The notes beneath the pieces are model-generated. The model was not told where the DNA came from. It worked only from the letters and a program-made list of their open reading frames with translations, and searched no databases. DNA of 64,000 nucleotides from Methylobacter luteus IMV-B-3098. GTDB lineage: Bacteria > Pseudomonadota > Gammaproteobacteria > Methylococcales > Methylomonadaceae. Shown one piece after another: positions 9,690-18,971 of the stretch. Location of the stretch: NCBI RefSeq assembly GCF_000427625.1, contig NZ_KE386569.1, forward strand, positions 807,376 to 871,375, written 5' to 3'. The position numbers were made by a program, and so were the translations under genes. Within the stretch, counting starts at the first letter, position 1, and each line of letters starts with the position of its first letter.

Positions 9690-10941
9690 AGTGTGACTCG
9701 GCGGTTGGCGCTAACAGTTGTTGAAAGAGACGGGTGTAGCGGCGAATGGAAAAATGATGCTGATAGTATTGCTCAATGGTCTGGCGCGCGGTTTCGCCTA
9801 AATGCCGCATACGCTGAGGATGGTCGAAAACCTGATCGACACGGTCGGCAATATGTTGATAATCAAAAAAATTAACCGTCAGCCCGTTAATATCGGGTTG
9901 CAATACATCCATTACAGGCGACGTGTCAGAAGCAATTACAACGCAACCGCTGGCTAATGCTTCCATAAAAGACCAGGACAGCACAAACGGATAAGTCAGA
10001 TAAATATGAGCAGAAGATAATTGCAGTATTTGTAAATGTGTTGCATAAGGAACGCTGCCGAGAAAGTGCACGCGATCCTGCGGTAAATTAACCGTTTTGA
10101 GCAGCAGTTGGCGATAATTCTGTCCGTCCGGCAAGCGCTTGCTATAGCTGACATCATCGCCGCCGGTGATAATTACATGGCAATGCGGCCGACGCTGGCA
10201 AATCAGCTCAACAGCTTTTAGCAGAGTGGGAAAGCCGCGATAAGGCTCTAAATTGCGCGCGCAGTAAGTCACTACCTCATCATCGCGGGTTAAGGTCACG
10301 CCCGTCGGCAAGGTGAAACGAATAGCCGGATCAGGCTTAACCTTGTCAATATCAATGCCTTCATGAATAACATTGATATGCGGTTGCCATATGGCCGGAA
10401 ACAGGCTTTTCTGCCAGGCTGTTGGCGTGATCAGGGCATCACAGCTGCTCATGCCGAGCAGTAGCTGGGCATTGAGGGTTCTAATACGCAAGGCCTCATC
10501 GGTTGAAATAACATCCTCGGGTTCAAAACCGGCATCGGCACCCTGGGCATGGTAATAGAACTCGACATAGCCCAGTAATGGCGTATCAGGATAAATATCT
10601 TTAAAGTAAAGCGTTTCACCCCAGCCGGTATGTGCGACAGCCAGATCAAAATGAATACCTTGCCGTTTACAGGTTTGCAATATATTGACGATAGCTTGCC
10701 CTTTAATCGCACAACGCTCCAGGTCAAGGACATAACGGTGAGTGCCTGAATTGGCAGGTCTGGGCTGATAAGTATACAGCGTAACCCGGTTGTTCTTGTG
10801 TCGGGCCAGTGGCGCACTGGACTGGCAAATAGCGTAAACCTTATGCGATGTTTGTGTGCTGAAGTAATGAATAAGATGATCAAACTGGGCGGGTAAATCG
10901 TAGTGGATAAACAGGATGTTAAGGTTTTGCGCGTTATCCAT
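9682..10941 (-). CDS. GT4-family glycosyltransferase
   Basis: A 419-residue GT-B enzyme. The N-terminal half opens with LNILFIHYDLPAQFDHLIHY. The C-terminal half carries the nucleotide-sugar site: YCARNLEPYRGFPTLLKA (typical R-x(4-6)-KG region), VHFLGSVPYATHLQILQLSSAHIYLTYPF split over two strands, and the acidic loop SWSFMEALASGCVVIASDT. The ATG at 10941 has GAGG nine bases upstream; an in-frame TTG 12 codons earlier would lie inside the terminator hairpin and is rejected. It precedes the exporter gene with an 8-base overlap, so glycosylation and secretion genes are translated together. The acceptor could be the exported protein or a lipid-linked glycan. Confidence 0.87.
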   Translation of the reverse strand: MDNAQNLNILFIHYDLPAQFDHLIHYFSTQTSHKVYAICQSSAPLARHKNNRVTLYTYQPRPANSGTHRYVLDLERCAIKGQAIVNILQTCKRQGIHFDLAVAHTGWGETLYFKDIYPDTPLLGYVEFYYHAQGADAGFEPEDVISTDEALRIRTLNAQLLLGMSSCDALITPTAWQKSLFPAIWQPHINVIHEGIDIDKVKPDPAIRFTLPTGVTLTRDDEVVTYCARNLEPYRGFPTLLKAVELICQRRPHCHVIITGGDDVSYSKRLPDGQNYRQLLLKTVNLPQDRVHFLGSVPYATHLQILQLSSAHIYLTYPFVLSWSFMEALASGCVVIASDTSPVMDVLQPDINGLTVNFFDYQHIADRVDQVFDHPQRMRHLGETARQTIEQYYQHHFSIRRYTRLFQQLLAPTAESHYA

Positions 10942-10954
10942 GTATGCCTCAAAT

Positions 10955-10996
10955 AAAAAACCCTGCCGGCGATACAAACTGGGCAGGGTTTTTTTT
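10955..10996 (-). terminator. intrinsic terminator between RTX gene and secretion operon
   Basis: A perfect CCCTGCC/GGCAGGG stem with A/T runs on both sides (aaaaaa before, tttttttt after), so it can work in both directions. On the minus strand it ends the RTX gene's message. It overlaps the leader of the glycosyltransferase gene, whose ribosome site follows within about 15 bases, leaving no room for a separate promoter after it. The genes beyond are probably expressed by read-through, giving more substrate than machinery. Confidence 0.85.
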
Positions 10997-11009
10997 ACAG
11001 AATTAAAAC

Positions 11010-11669
11010 TTAAGACAATTCTACGTACAGATTACCTTCGCCATCTTCACCGATAGTGTAGGTGATATCATCCTGGTTGCCGACGCCTTCCAGGGTAAAT
11101 GAAGAGCCGTCTTTTAACACAAATGTAGTATTGCCGTCGGCGTCTGGGCCTACGCTTTCAACATCGTCCCAAGTGATTTTGCCGTCTTGATTCGCATCGG
11201 CATAAACACGCAATTTGTCGCCAACGTTAAGATTGGTGAATGTAACATGAGAATTTTCACCTAAGCCCGGCTTGATAACGAAAAGATCATTGCCTTCGCC
11301 GCCATTGACTGTTTTATCACCAGGGCCATCAATTTCAATCACGTCATCGCCAGCACCCAGCTTGATGAAATCGTCACCCGCGCCAGTAGCTATCTGATCG
11401 TTACCATTTCCGGCGTCGATCCAGTTACTGCCGTCGTTACCGACGATGAAATTGTCATTATCGTTGCCTACGATATCAAGGTCTTGGTCGCCGGTTAAGA
11501 GAGCATGGTTGGCGTTACCGATATTCAAATTGATATCTCTAACAGAGGATGTGAAAACTTTCAGATCATCCACTGTGAATTCCTGAATACCTTCCTTCAA
11601 GCTGTCAATTATTACTGCCTTTTGCAAGGCGTTTTGTGCTACTTCGTTGAGGTTGTTAATAGATGCCAT
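11010..11669 (-). CDS. small RTX calcium-binding protein, likely type I secretion substrate
   Basis: The 219-residue acidic protein has no Sec signal. Residues ~65-135 hold RTX-type nonapeptides (GNDNDNFIVGNDGSNWIDAG, GNGNDQIATGAGDDFIKLG, GGEGNDLFVI), the calcium beta-roll of type I substrates. Residues ~158-170 read DANQDGKITWDDV, a canonical EF-hand or dockerin loop. The short C-terminus ends in hydrophobic/hydroxyl residues (YVELS), as in uncleaved type I signals. The N-terminal 60 residues look helical and match nothing I recognise. GGGA lies about nine bases before the ATG. It is first in the gene run and is separated from the exporter genes by a terminator. It is far shorter than RTX toxins and has no enzymatic domain, so a structural, matrix or glycan-carrier role is likelier than a toxin. 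Confidence 0.88.
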   Translation of the reverse strand: MASINNLNEVAQNALQKAVIIDSLKEGIQEFTVDDLKVFTSSVRDINLNIGNANHALLTGDQDLDIVGNDNDNFIVGNDGSNWIDAGNGNDQIATGAGDDFIKLGAGDDVIEIDGPGDKTVNGGEGNDLFVIKPGLGENSHVTFTNLNVGDKLRVYADANQDGKITWDDVESVGPDADGNTTFVLKDGSSFTLEGVGNQDDITYTIGEDGEGNLYVELS

Positions 11670-12433
11670 AAAAATCCCAAAATATATCCATTCAATAAAA
11701 ATGCGTGTTTAATCAGTGTCAGAAATTACTCAGCTTGGCGGCATTGCAATTACACCATGCTAAATAGATTAGTATTATTAACCATATATTTTATAGGTAT
11801 TTTTTTTATCACTAATCGTTATAGCGAATAGGTAAAATTGCGTATACACATCTCATTCCTTCTGTGCAATATAAACAAAGCACAAATATATTCAGCTAAA
11901 ATTCAGTAGCCAAAAATATCAATTTTAAAATCAATAAATTGAGAATTTGATGAGCGAAAAGTTAGATAGGGCTCCGCTACAGCATGTTTAATTTCCCTAA
12001 CAAGTATAGCATGGCTTAACACTTGCTTAACAGTATGTAAGATAAAAATTACGTAAAATTACTTATACGTCACAATAAATGAATGTTTTCAAAAATATAA
12101 GGTTTGATTTTTAATGGGTGAAAAATTGAGGCGGACCTAAAAATGTTAATAAATTAAGAATTGATGAGCAGAAAAATTGATATGAAATTAGGAGTTATAT
12201 CCATTAGGAAGTCTAAATTCCATTTATTAGAACTTTATAATATATAATTTTTATGTTTCTTTATAACTTCTTATATTATCAAGCGATTGGCGAAAATAGG
12301 CTGTTATGCTAAACTAATCGTTTTGCCTTTTGGCAGATACTGCTATCGGTATCAAGTAAAATTAATGATTTGAATAGTTCAGAGAATACTATATGCAATC
12401 TCTGAATAGGTTAGTTATAAAGGGTATAAGCCA
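11670..12433. other. long AT-rich divergent intergenic region
   Basis: 764 bases without a convincing gene between the start of the RTX gene and the divergent glycosyltransferase gene. It is clearly more AT-rich than the flanking genes and must hold the promoters for both halves of the island. An imperfect direct repeat (ttgatgagcgaaaag near 11948 and ttgatgagcagaaaa near 12162) is the only internal repeat I noticed. No promoter could be assigned with confidence. Confidence 0.5.
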
Positions 12434-15400
12434 TTGTCAACAGTAGATTATTTTTTAAAAGAAGATTCAAAGGAAATTAACGCCAATATTGAAGGCTACG
12501 TTGAACAAATAGGCGCAAGGGAAATCCTCGGCTGGGTTATTAACCGGGAAAATGAGCCGATAGCTTTGAGCTTGCGTATTGAAGATAAGGTTTACTCGGT
12601 TACTCCTTTATGGTCTGAAAGAGCGGATGTGGCGGCAAGCTTGGGCGAAGATTTTATCGAATCAGGCTTTATCATCACAATACCCGATGAAATTGCCAGT
12701 TTAATTAATGATGATCAAGACAATGGCAGCAGTATCGGAATTATGGCTAACGGTGTGCTGTTGGCCAATACCCAAGAGGTTGAAAAATCGATTAAAAAAG
12801 CAGCCCGGCTATCTGGAAAAGAAGTCCGGACTATCGAAAGCCAGGGCGTAATTGAGAAATGCGATCAATTCATCATTACCGGCTGGGGGTTGGTCAATGA
12901 AGAGATCGAAAATTCAATAGCATTGCTCTGCAACGGAAAACCGGTTGAATGCTCGGTGATCCGCAAGGAGAGGCAGGATGTAGCGGAAGCGCTGGGCGTG
13001 GATGAGTCCGAATCGATTCAGTTCGGCTTTGAACTGGAAATCCCCGGCTATATCTGGGAGGACGTTCCAGAAGATGAAGCATGTCAGTTACAAATCTATG
13101 ACCGCTTTTTTAACCTCGTTTCAAATCCCATAGAACTTTCCCGGGAAAAAGCGGCCGATTGGGTCAGCGAAATCGGACGCATGAGCGAAAGCCAAAATAA
13201 ACAATATTTGGCTTTATTGGTTTTGGAGCATATGCGTTATGGTCAATTTTCTTCGTTACTTGATAAAGAAACCGCATTGTTTGTACAAAATATTGCCAGA
13301 CAAATGCAACTGGAAGACTTTGTTTTTGTTGGTGATACGCTGGAACAACATGAAACAGAAGAAGCCATAACCGAAGATGCAAACACGTTAATTTTCTGGA
13401 AAGCATTAAAACGACTTAATGCCCGATTAATTAATAGAGAGGAAGAGCCTGTTTTTGAACAAGTAAAAGCAGTCCACGATGAATTGCGTGGCGAATACAG
13501 GCATCGTTATATTTTAAGCGTCATTCCTCTCTTATGCAGGCAAAATGAGTTTTTTCAGTTGCGATTGTTAGCGGACTTCGCTTCATTGTTTCATTTGGAT
13601 CACAGCAACAATGTTTGGGAAATGTCATTATCCATTGCGCCTTTGGTAGCGGATAGGCATGTTGGGCGGTCGAGCGATTTACTGTATCGGTTGGCGAAAC
13701 AGTTGGATAGTGGTTGGCTTAATACTGAATGTGTTCGCTTTGCAGTAACTTATGTACAGAAACTGGAAGCAGAAGGCGATATTGATTTAATTACGGCCGA
13801 GAAATTCCGCTATGCCTTTATAGCATTGCTGGATGGCTTCAAAGGCAACTGGTTTTCTCGTTTACACGATAGAGAGCTGATTCTAGCGATGACCGCGCTA
13901 TTAGCCGATCTCGAACGATATACCGACTATCACAAACGGGATATGGTGGCTGCAGCCATCCGCCACTACGGTCTATGTCCTACGTTTTGGCAGTGTCTTG
14001 CCGAGCAAGGGAATGTGTTCCTTGATCATGAGATCACTCGGGCTCAAGCCATGTGGTTTAAATTACGGAATGCTTTGGAGCATCGCGATTTTTCGACTTC
14101 CGAAAGATTGGAAGAATTACGTGAAGCCATCGCTTATTTTCAGCATAAGCATAATCCTGATGCATTGATTGTTCTGCGGGAGTTGGTGACCAACAGTTTG
14201 CCAAACTTCAATAAGGATTTATCTTCCATTGGCAAGGTTTTACTTGAGGAATTACTGTTTAGCGATCCCACCGAAGCCTTGCGTATTGCCGCCTTCCCGC
14301 TAGCAGGTGAAAATACGTTGCAAACTCATTTTCCTGAAACGCAAGAGGGAATTTTTAAGACGTTAAGGCAATTGAGCGAATGTGACAAAAGCAGTGTCTA
14401 CGATTTGCAAAATAGTGCGGCAGCCTCACTCCTGGCCGCGCAAGCCGCTGCTGATAAACAGGATATTGCAGCTCTGAAAGACGCGCTTATCCAAACAAAC
14501 GCTAAAGCAATCGCTTTATCTGATTGGCAAGGCCAGTTCTTGGGAGTCGATCTTCTGGCTAGTGTTTATCAATTAGCTTTTGATACGCCGGGTCTGGATG
14601 AAGGGGCCTACTTGCCAAGATTGGCGGAATTCATCCATAAGGCCAAGGATAATGCTGCTGCTACCTGGTATTTGCCTAACCCGGTATGTTCGGCTTTGTC
14701 GAGACTTAACGGCATTGCTGCTGATTCAATGTTACGGGGCTTTTTGCGCGAAATACAGAATGTTTTACGCCATAAATTTGGTGATCGTCATGATGAATTG
14801 TTCATGCCGGTTGCTAAACCAACCTTGTCGATCGCGGGCAAGGGTTGGCCGTATGATACTCTAGTTGTTATCTATTCCTGCCGTAAATATCTGGAAAGCC
14901 GGGTCGCCGCGATCAGGACTACCTGGCTGCAGGATTTACAGGATCGCGGCATTCCTTATGTAATATTGGTCGGAGATGGCGAGGATACGTTAGAGGATGA
15001 TGTTCTTGCACTGAATGTTTCCGACAAGTACGAAGACCTGCCTAAGAAGACATTGAAACTCTTCGAATGGGTTTATACCAATACAGATGCTCAATACGTA
15101 TTGAAGATAGATGATGATTGCTATCTGGATGTGGCTCGTTTCTTTGAAACACTGAGCTACCGCAAGCATTTTTACTATGGCCGCGTGCTCAGGCGCGGTA
15201 TAGGTAGCATGGACAGGGCTTGGCATCAGTCTAAATCGCATACACATCATGGTCAGAAAGCTATCGATAAATCGCCCGAGCCGGCTATTTATGCCGATGG
15301 CGGTGGAGGATATAGTTTATCCCGTCTGGCTATCATGGAATTGCTAAAGGCGAAAAAAACCGATGCGGGCAAGCGTCTGATAGCTTGTTCTTTTATGGAA

Positions 15401-16597
15401 GACAAATTGGTAGGGGACTTATTGGCTTTAAGTCATATTCTGCCGTCCAATGAGGATTATGAGTCTTATCAACGTCGCCGCACTTTTGGCGAGGCAATGC
15501 CGGTAGCCATGTGGGAAAATACTTTTTTTCCCAGCCAAATAACACCGACTAAAGTGGTGCATTTGGATACAGAGCGTCATTTAGCGTTGACACATGAGAA
15601 TATTGCCAGCAAAGCCTTATGGCCCAAAAAATTGTGGCCAACCTGTGATAAACCCACCATCTCTCTCAATAGTAATCAACTCGAATTGTTGACCCCTTTA
15701 GAAAAAACAATAGAGCTGTTACGCCATACTTTATTTGTGGTGTCAGTTGTCCGCAATGAGATGATCATGTTGCCTCATTTTCTTGACCATTACCGGGCAC
15801 TGGGAGTGAAAGGCTTTATTTTTGTCGATAATTGCTCTGATGACGGTAGCCGCGAATATCTGTTTGAGCAACCGGATGTCATACTATATTCGGCTGATAC
15901 CGAGTACAAGTATTCCAATTACGGTGTTTCCTGGCAGCAAGCCGTGTTAGGCAATTTATGTTTGGGAAAATGGGTATTATTGGCCGATGCGGATGAGTTG
16001 CTTGTGTTTCCAGGATGCGAAAACCGCCTTTTGACGGAATTTATCGACGAAGTCGAAGCCGAGGGCGCTGATGCGGTCTGGACGGATATGATCGATATGT
16101 ATCCTCGGGGTGATCTTGACGACGCGGATTTCAAACAACAGTCGCCTTTTGAAGCGGCTCCCTGGTTTGATAATCCTGCCACGGTGCCCTGGCTATTAGG
16201 CAGTGGATGGTTCAGTAATATGGCTGGTTCCGTCAATCATTTAAGGCACCGCAGTATCCCGGATGCCGTTCCGCATGATTTTGTATCACAAAAAATTGCA
16301 CTGATCCGCTATCAACCTTGGGTAAGGCTTTCCCAAGGCATACATTACGCGGCTAATCTTAATATATCGACGCGCACCGCTTACTTCGCCCATTTCAAGT
16401 ATCATGCCGGCTTCAAAGAGAAAATTCGAGTGGAAATTCAGCGTGCGCAACACTTCAATAATGCTGCTGAATACCGTCGCTACACAGTAATGATCGCCGA
16501 AGGCAAAGGGGGATTTTTTAAAAAAGGTGTGTCAGTCAAGCACGACGGAAGCCATTCTTTTCAACGAAAGCGGAGCAAACAGAAGGCGATAAGTTAA
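12434..16597 (+). CDS. giant bifunctional glycosyltransferase: GW modules + helical region + GT31-like + GT2/GT92-like
   Basis: A 1387-residue protein starting at TTG, with AAAGGG ending nine bases before it. Residues ~15-115 and ~135-235 are two GW modules (EILGWVIN...RADV...SGFIITIP and IITGWGLV...RQDV...FGFELEIP). Residues ~240-780 are helical with no family I recognise. Residues ~805-1010 resemble the beta-1,3-galactosyltransferase/fringe group (GT31): DTLVVIYSCRKYLESRVAAI, KIDDDCYLD as the metal site, and YADGGGGYSLSR. Residues ~1097-1370 resemble the GT2/GT92-like family, with VVSVVRNEMIMLPHFLDHY, FVDNCSDDGSREYL and LLADADELLVF. No signal or membrane span, so it acts in the cytoplasm. 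It likely adds two sugars in series. A decayed copy of its last ~60 residues lies downstream. Confidence 0.82.
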   Translation: MSTVDYFLKEDSKEINANIEGYVEQIGAREILGWVINRENEPIALSLRIEDKVYSVTPLWSERADVAASLGEDFIESGFIITIPDEIASLINDDQDNGSSIGIMANGVLLANTQEVEKSIKKAARLSGKEVRTIESQGVIEKCDQFIITGWGLVNEEIENSIALLCNGKPVECSVIRKERQDVAEALGVDESESIQFGFELEIPGYIWEDVPEDEACQLQIYDRFFNLVSNPIELSREKAADWVSEIGRMSESQNKQYLALLVLEHMRYGQFSSLLDKETALFVQNIARQMQLEDFVFVGDTLEQHETEEAITEDANTLIFWKALKRLNARLINREEEPVFEQVKAVHDELRGEYRHRYILSVIPLLCRQNEFFQLRLLADFASLFHLDHSNNVWEMSLSIAPLVADRHVGRSSDLLYRLAKQLDSGWLNTECVRFAVTYVQKLEAEGDIDLITAEKFRYAFIALLDGFKGNWFSRLHDRELILAMTALLADLERYTDYHKRDMVAAAIRHYGLCPTFWQCLAEQGNVFLDHEITRAQAMWFKLRNALEHRDFSTSERLEELREAIAYFQHKHNPDALIVLRELVTNSLPNFNKDLSSIGKVLLEELLFSDPTEALRIAAFPLAGENTLQTHFPETQEGIFKTLRQLSECDKSSVYDLQNSAAASLLAAQAAADKQDIAALKDALIQTNAKAIALSDWQGQFLGVDLLASVYQLAFDTPGLDEGAYLPRLAEFIHKAKDNAAATWYLPNPVCSALSRLNGIAADSMLRGFLREIQNVLRHKFGDRHDELFMPVAKPTLSIAGKGWPYDTLVVIYSCRKYLESRVAAIRTTWLQDLQDRGIPYVILVGDGEDTLEDDVLALNVSDKYEDLPKKTLKLFEWVYTNTDAQYVLKIDDDCYLDVARFFETLSYRKHFYYGRVLRRGIGSMDRAWHQSKSHTHHGQKAIDKSPEPAIYADGGGGYSLSRLAIMELLKAKKTDAGKRLIACSFMEDKLVGDLLALSHILPSNEDYESYQRRRTFGEAMPVAMWENTFFPSQITPTKVVHLDTERHLALTHENIASKALWPKKLWPTCDKPTISLNSNQLELLTPLEKTIELLRHTLFVVSVVRNEMIMLPHFLDHYRALGVKGFIFVDNCSDDGSREYLFEQPDVILYSADTEYKYSNYGVSWQQAVLGNLCLGKWVLLADADELLVFPGCENRLLTEFIDEVEAEGADAVWTDMIDMYPRGDLDDADFKQQSPFEAAPWFDNPATVPWLLGSGWFSNMAGSVNHLRHRSIPDAVPHDFVSQKIALIRYQPWVRLSQGIHYAANLNISTRTAYFAHFKYHAGFKEKIRVEIQRAQHFNNAAEYRRYTVMIAEGKGGFFKKGVSVKHDGSHSFQRKRSKQKAIS

Positions 16598-16707
16598 ATG
16601 CAATACAAAATTAACGATATATATATTCCTTTAAAAAGATGCCTTTTTGACAAATTAAACTTAATTTTTATTTGTCTTGGTTTAAAAGAAATGTGTGAAG
16701 ACATTTT

Positions 16708-17751
16708 ATGAATTTTCAGAGTGTTTTAATTATTACTTATGGACGCAGCGGTTCAACTCTATTGCAAGGCTTGTTGAACTCTATCGAGGGTTGTGTAGTA
16801 CGCGGTGAAAACTACAATTTGTGTCATGGTCTGTTTCTCGCTTATCGAGCATTGCAAGAGACCAAGGCGCAGCCCAGTAATAAGGGCGAGTACTCTCTAT
16901 CCGTTACTCACCCATGGTTTGGGGCTGCTTGGTTGGATGAACAACGATTTCTGCAGGATGCTCGGGAATTGGTCTATCATCAGTTGATGCCAGAAAATGC
17001 GGGAACGTTTCCACAATGTATTGGTTTTAAAGAAATTCGATATTTTCCTGCCAATAACAATTTGCACGCTTATTTGAATTTCCTCAGCAAGCTTTTTCCA
17101 AACCCCGCATTTATTTTTCTCACACGGGATCATGATCAAGTTCTGCAAAGTGCCTGGTGGAAAAATGAAGAAACGGTTAAAGCCAAAAAAGAACTTGAGC
17201 AATTTGAAGCAGCAGTTTCTGCTTATGGCAAAGAAAAAAACTTTGTTTTCAGGATTGATTACCAGGATATGACGAATCGGACTCGCAGGCTTAAAGAGTT
17301 GTTTGATTTTCTGGGAGCACCTTATATAGAAGAGAAGGTTGATCAGGTTTTGGCAGTCAAACATAGTTACGTTCCCACGCCGGTCAAAAAACAAGCTCTG
17401 GAAATGAGTTTGATAGAAGAGAAAATGCCGGCAAGCTTAGTGGAATTTTTTGTTGATCGTCTTAGTGAATCCATTAGCGAAAACGAGCCGATTATATTGA
17501 GCGGCGTAGCGGTACTTAGATCTGATGGCGAAGGCGAATATCGCTTGCTTGTAGTAAATAAAGATAAAGAATGTTCAGTCGTTTGGGGATTGCCTTCACC
17601 TATTGTCGGGGAAAAATATTTGTTTCCTCATGCTGGGTTTTCCCGATTCAAGAGTGAAGCGATTTCTATGTGTAAGGGCGAGGCTGCTGAGTTGTTTCTT
17701 TTAGACGAAAACGGCCAAAGAGAATGTTTGGCTAAACTGTCTGTAAACTAA
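16708..17751 (+). CDS. PAPS-dependent sulfotransferase with C-terminal accessory module (ST1)
   Basis: The 347-residue protein begins with LIITYGRSGSTLLQGLLNS, the 5'-phosphosulfate loop of PAPS sulfotransferases. The 3'-phosphate region follows around residues 130-150 (NPAFIFLTRDHDQVLQSAWW, with R and S in the expected places). The catalytic domain ends near residue 255. Residues 266-347 form a beta-rich module containing VVWGLPSP then LFP and RF, shared with the two other sulfotransferase genes here. The family transfers sulfate from PAPS to a hydroxyl or amine on a glycan, lipid or small molecule. The APS kinase gene 3.6 kb downstream can supply PAPS. The acceptor is unknown; the context points to a glycan. 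Confidence 0.87.
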   Translation: MNFQSVLIITYGRSGSTLLQGLLNSIEGCVVRGENYNLCHGLFLAYRALQETKAQPSNKGEYSLSVTHPWFGAAWLDEQRFLQDARELVYHQLMPENAGTFPQCIGFKEIRYFPANNNLHAYLNFLSKLFPNPAFIFLTRDHDQVLQSAWWKNEETVKAKKELEQFEAAVSAYGKEKNFVFRIDYQDMTNRTRRLKELFDFLGAPYIEEKVDQVLAVKHSYVPTPVKKQALEMSLIEEKMPASLVEFFVDRLSESISENEPIILSGVAVLRSDGEGEYRLLVVNKDKECSVVWGLPSPIVGEKYLFPHAGFSRFKSEAISMCKGEAAELFLLDENGQRECLAKLSVN

Positions 17752-17764
17752 CATTCAATAAAAA

Positions 17765-18919
17765 ATGATTATTATAGAAAAACTAAAACTCGGTTATCAG
17801 GACTCTCCTAAGATTGCGTCTACGTCGCTGTTTCACTGGCTGCATAATTCAATGTACGGACATTCTTATAGTGATCGTGTGAATAAACCCAATGTGTATA
17901 TTCATGAGTATTACGGATTGGGTAAATGTCCTGATGTTCGGATAGTCAAGAATGACAGGAAATCTGTGGAGGAATATCAAACATTTTTTCGTTTTGCGAT
18001 AACACGAGACCCGATTAAACGATTTATATCCATGTATTCGAACCGGATATTGCATCATCGCGAACTGTCGGCTAATTCAAACATCGCAAGTCAGTTAAAA
18101 ATAGACGGTTTGGAATTTGATCCGGATATTAATATGTTAGTAACGGCGCTTGAAAAATATATGACAGTTCAAAAAAGTATTTTTCATCATACGCGTCCAC
18201 AATTGGATTTTTTGGGGAATGATTTAACGATTTATAATCGCATCGCTGATATTTCGGATGTGAATAAAGTTATCGATGAGATTAAAGCGCATTGGATGCG
18301 TAATGGCTTACAGGAGTTGGCTGAATCCGCACCGGCTTTAGGCCGCGCGCAAACAGGTGGTGCAAAACTAGGTCTGGAGATACTTAATGATGAGTCATTC
18401 GATAAATTGTTGGAGTATTATCGCGGAGATTATGAAAATATTCCGACCGTAAGTCTGCAAGCGATAAAGAATGAATATCTAGAAGCAAAGCGGCAAAAGG
18501 CAAGTGCTAAATTGACCGTGAATAACGAAAATCAAAATAAACAAAAAAATGCAGGGATTAAAGTAAACAAGATAAATACTCCAATTGTGGCAGAATTTTG
18601 GTTACATTTACCGGAATCTGGCGTAGAAATCGGTGTTCCGTTTGTTCTTCAAGGCGCTTTATTAATGACGGCTGATACTAATACCGCAGACTGGCAATTG
18701 TACGTATCTGTTGACAATAACAGCAGCAGGTTATGTGATTGGTTTTTACCTTCGCCGAAGCTTGCCAATAGTTTTCCAAGTCATCCCGGAGCTAAAAATG
18801 CGAGATTCAACGCGGAAGATGTTGTTGTAGAAAAGGCTGAAACTGTTGATCTTTATTTGCAAAACACTTCGGGTGAACGTTGCCTAGTCCTTCAGATAAA
18901 ACCAGCGGAAGCATTGTAA
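17765..18919 (+). CDS. carbohydrate sulfotransferase-like protein with the same C-terminal module (ST2)
   Basis: 384 residues, starting 13 bases after ST1. The N-terminus has PKIASTSLFHWLHN, the variant phosphosulfate loop of the Sulfotransfer_2 (carbohydrate/heparan-type) family. FAITRDPIKRFISMYSNRI at about residues 77-95 is the 3'-phosphate site with its conserved R-D-P...R...S-x-Y pattern. After the catalytic domain (to ~245) comes a charged Lys/Asn-rich linker (~245-275), then a module at 297-384 with CDWFLPSP, FPSHPGAKNARF and a strand ending VLQI. This module aligns with those of ST1 and ST3 although the catalytic domains belong to different sulfotransferase branches. Confidence 0.85.
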   Translation: MIIIEKLKLGYQDSPKIASTSLFHWLHNSMYGHSYSDRVNKPNVYIHEYYGLGKCPDVRIVKNDRKSVEEYQTFFRFAITRDPIKRFISMYSNRILHHRELSANSNIASQLKIDGLEFDPDINMLVTALEKYMTVQKSIFHHTRPQLDFLGNDLTIYNRIADISDVNKVIDEIKAHWMRNGLQELAESAPALGRAQTGGAKLGLEILNDESFDKLLEYYRGDYENIPTVSLQAIKNEYLEAKRQKASAKLTVNNENQNKQKNAGIKVNKINTPIVAEFWLHLPESGVEIGVPFVLQGALLMTADTNTADWQLYVSVDNNSSRLCDWFLPSPKLANSFPSHPGAKNARFNAEDVVVEKAETVDLYLQNTSGERCLVLQIKPAEAL

Positions 18920-18971
18920 AAATTCCACAATGTAGCCGGTTTAAAAAAGTACATATGCAGAAAATATTTTG

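Noticed and set aside
11010-11669. RTX protein as a cytolysin or protease
   Set aside because: No pore-forming, lipase or zinc protease motif; the protein is far too short for RTX toxins.
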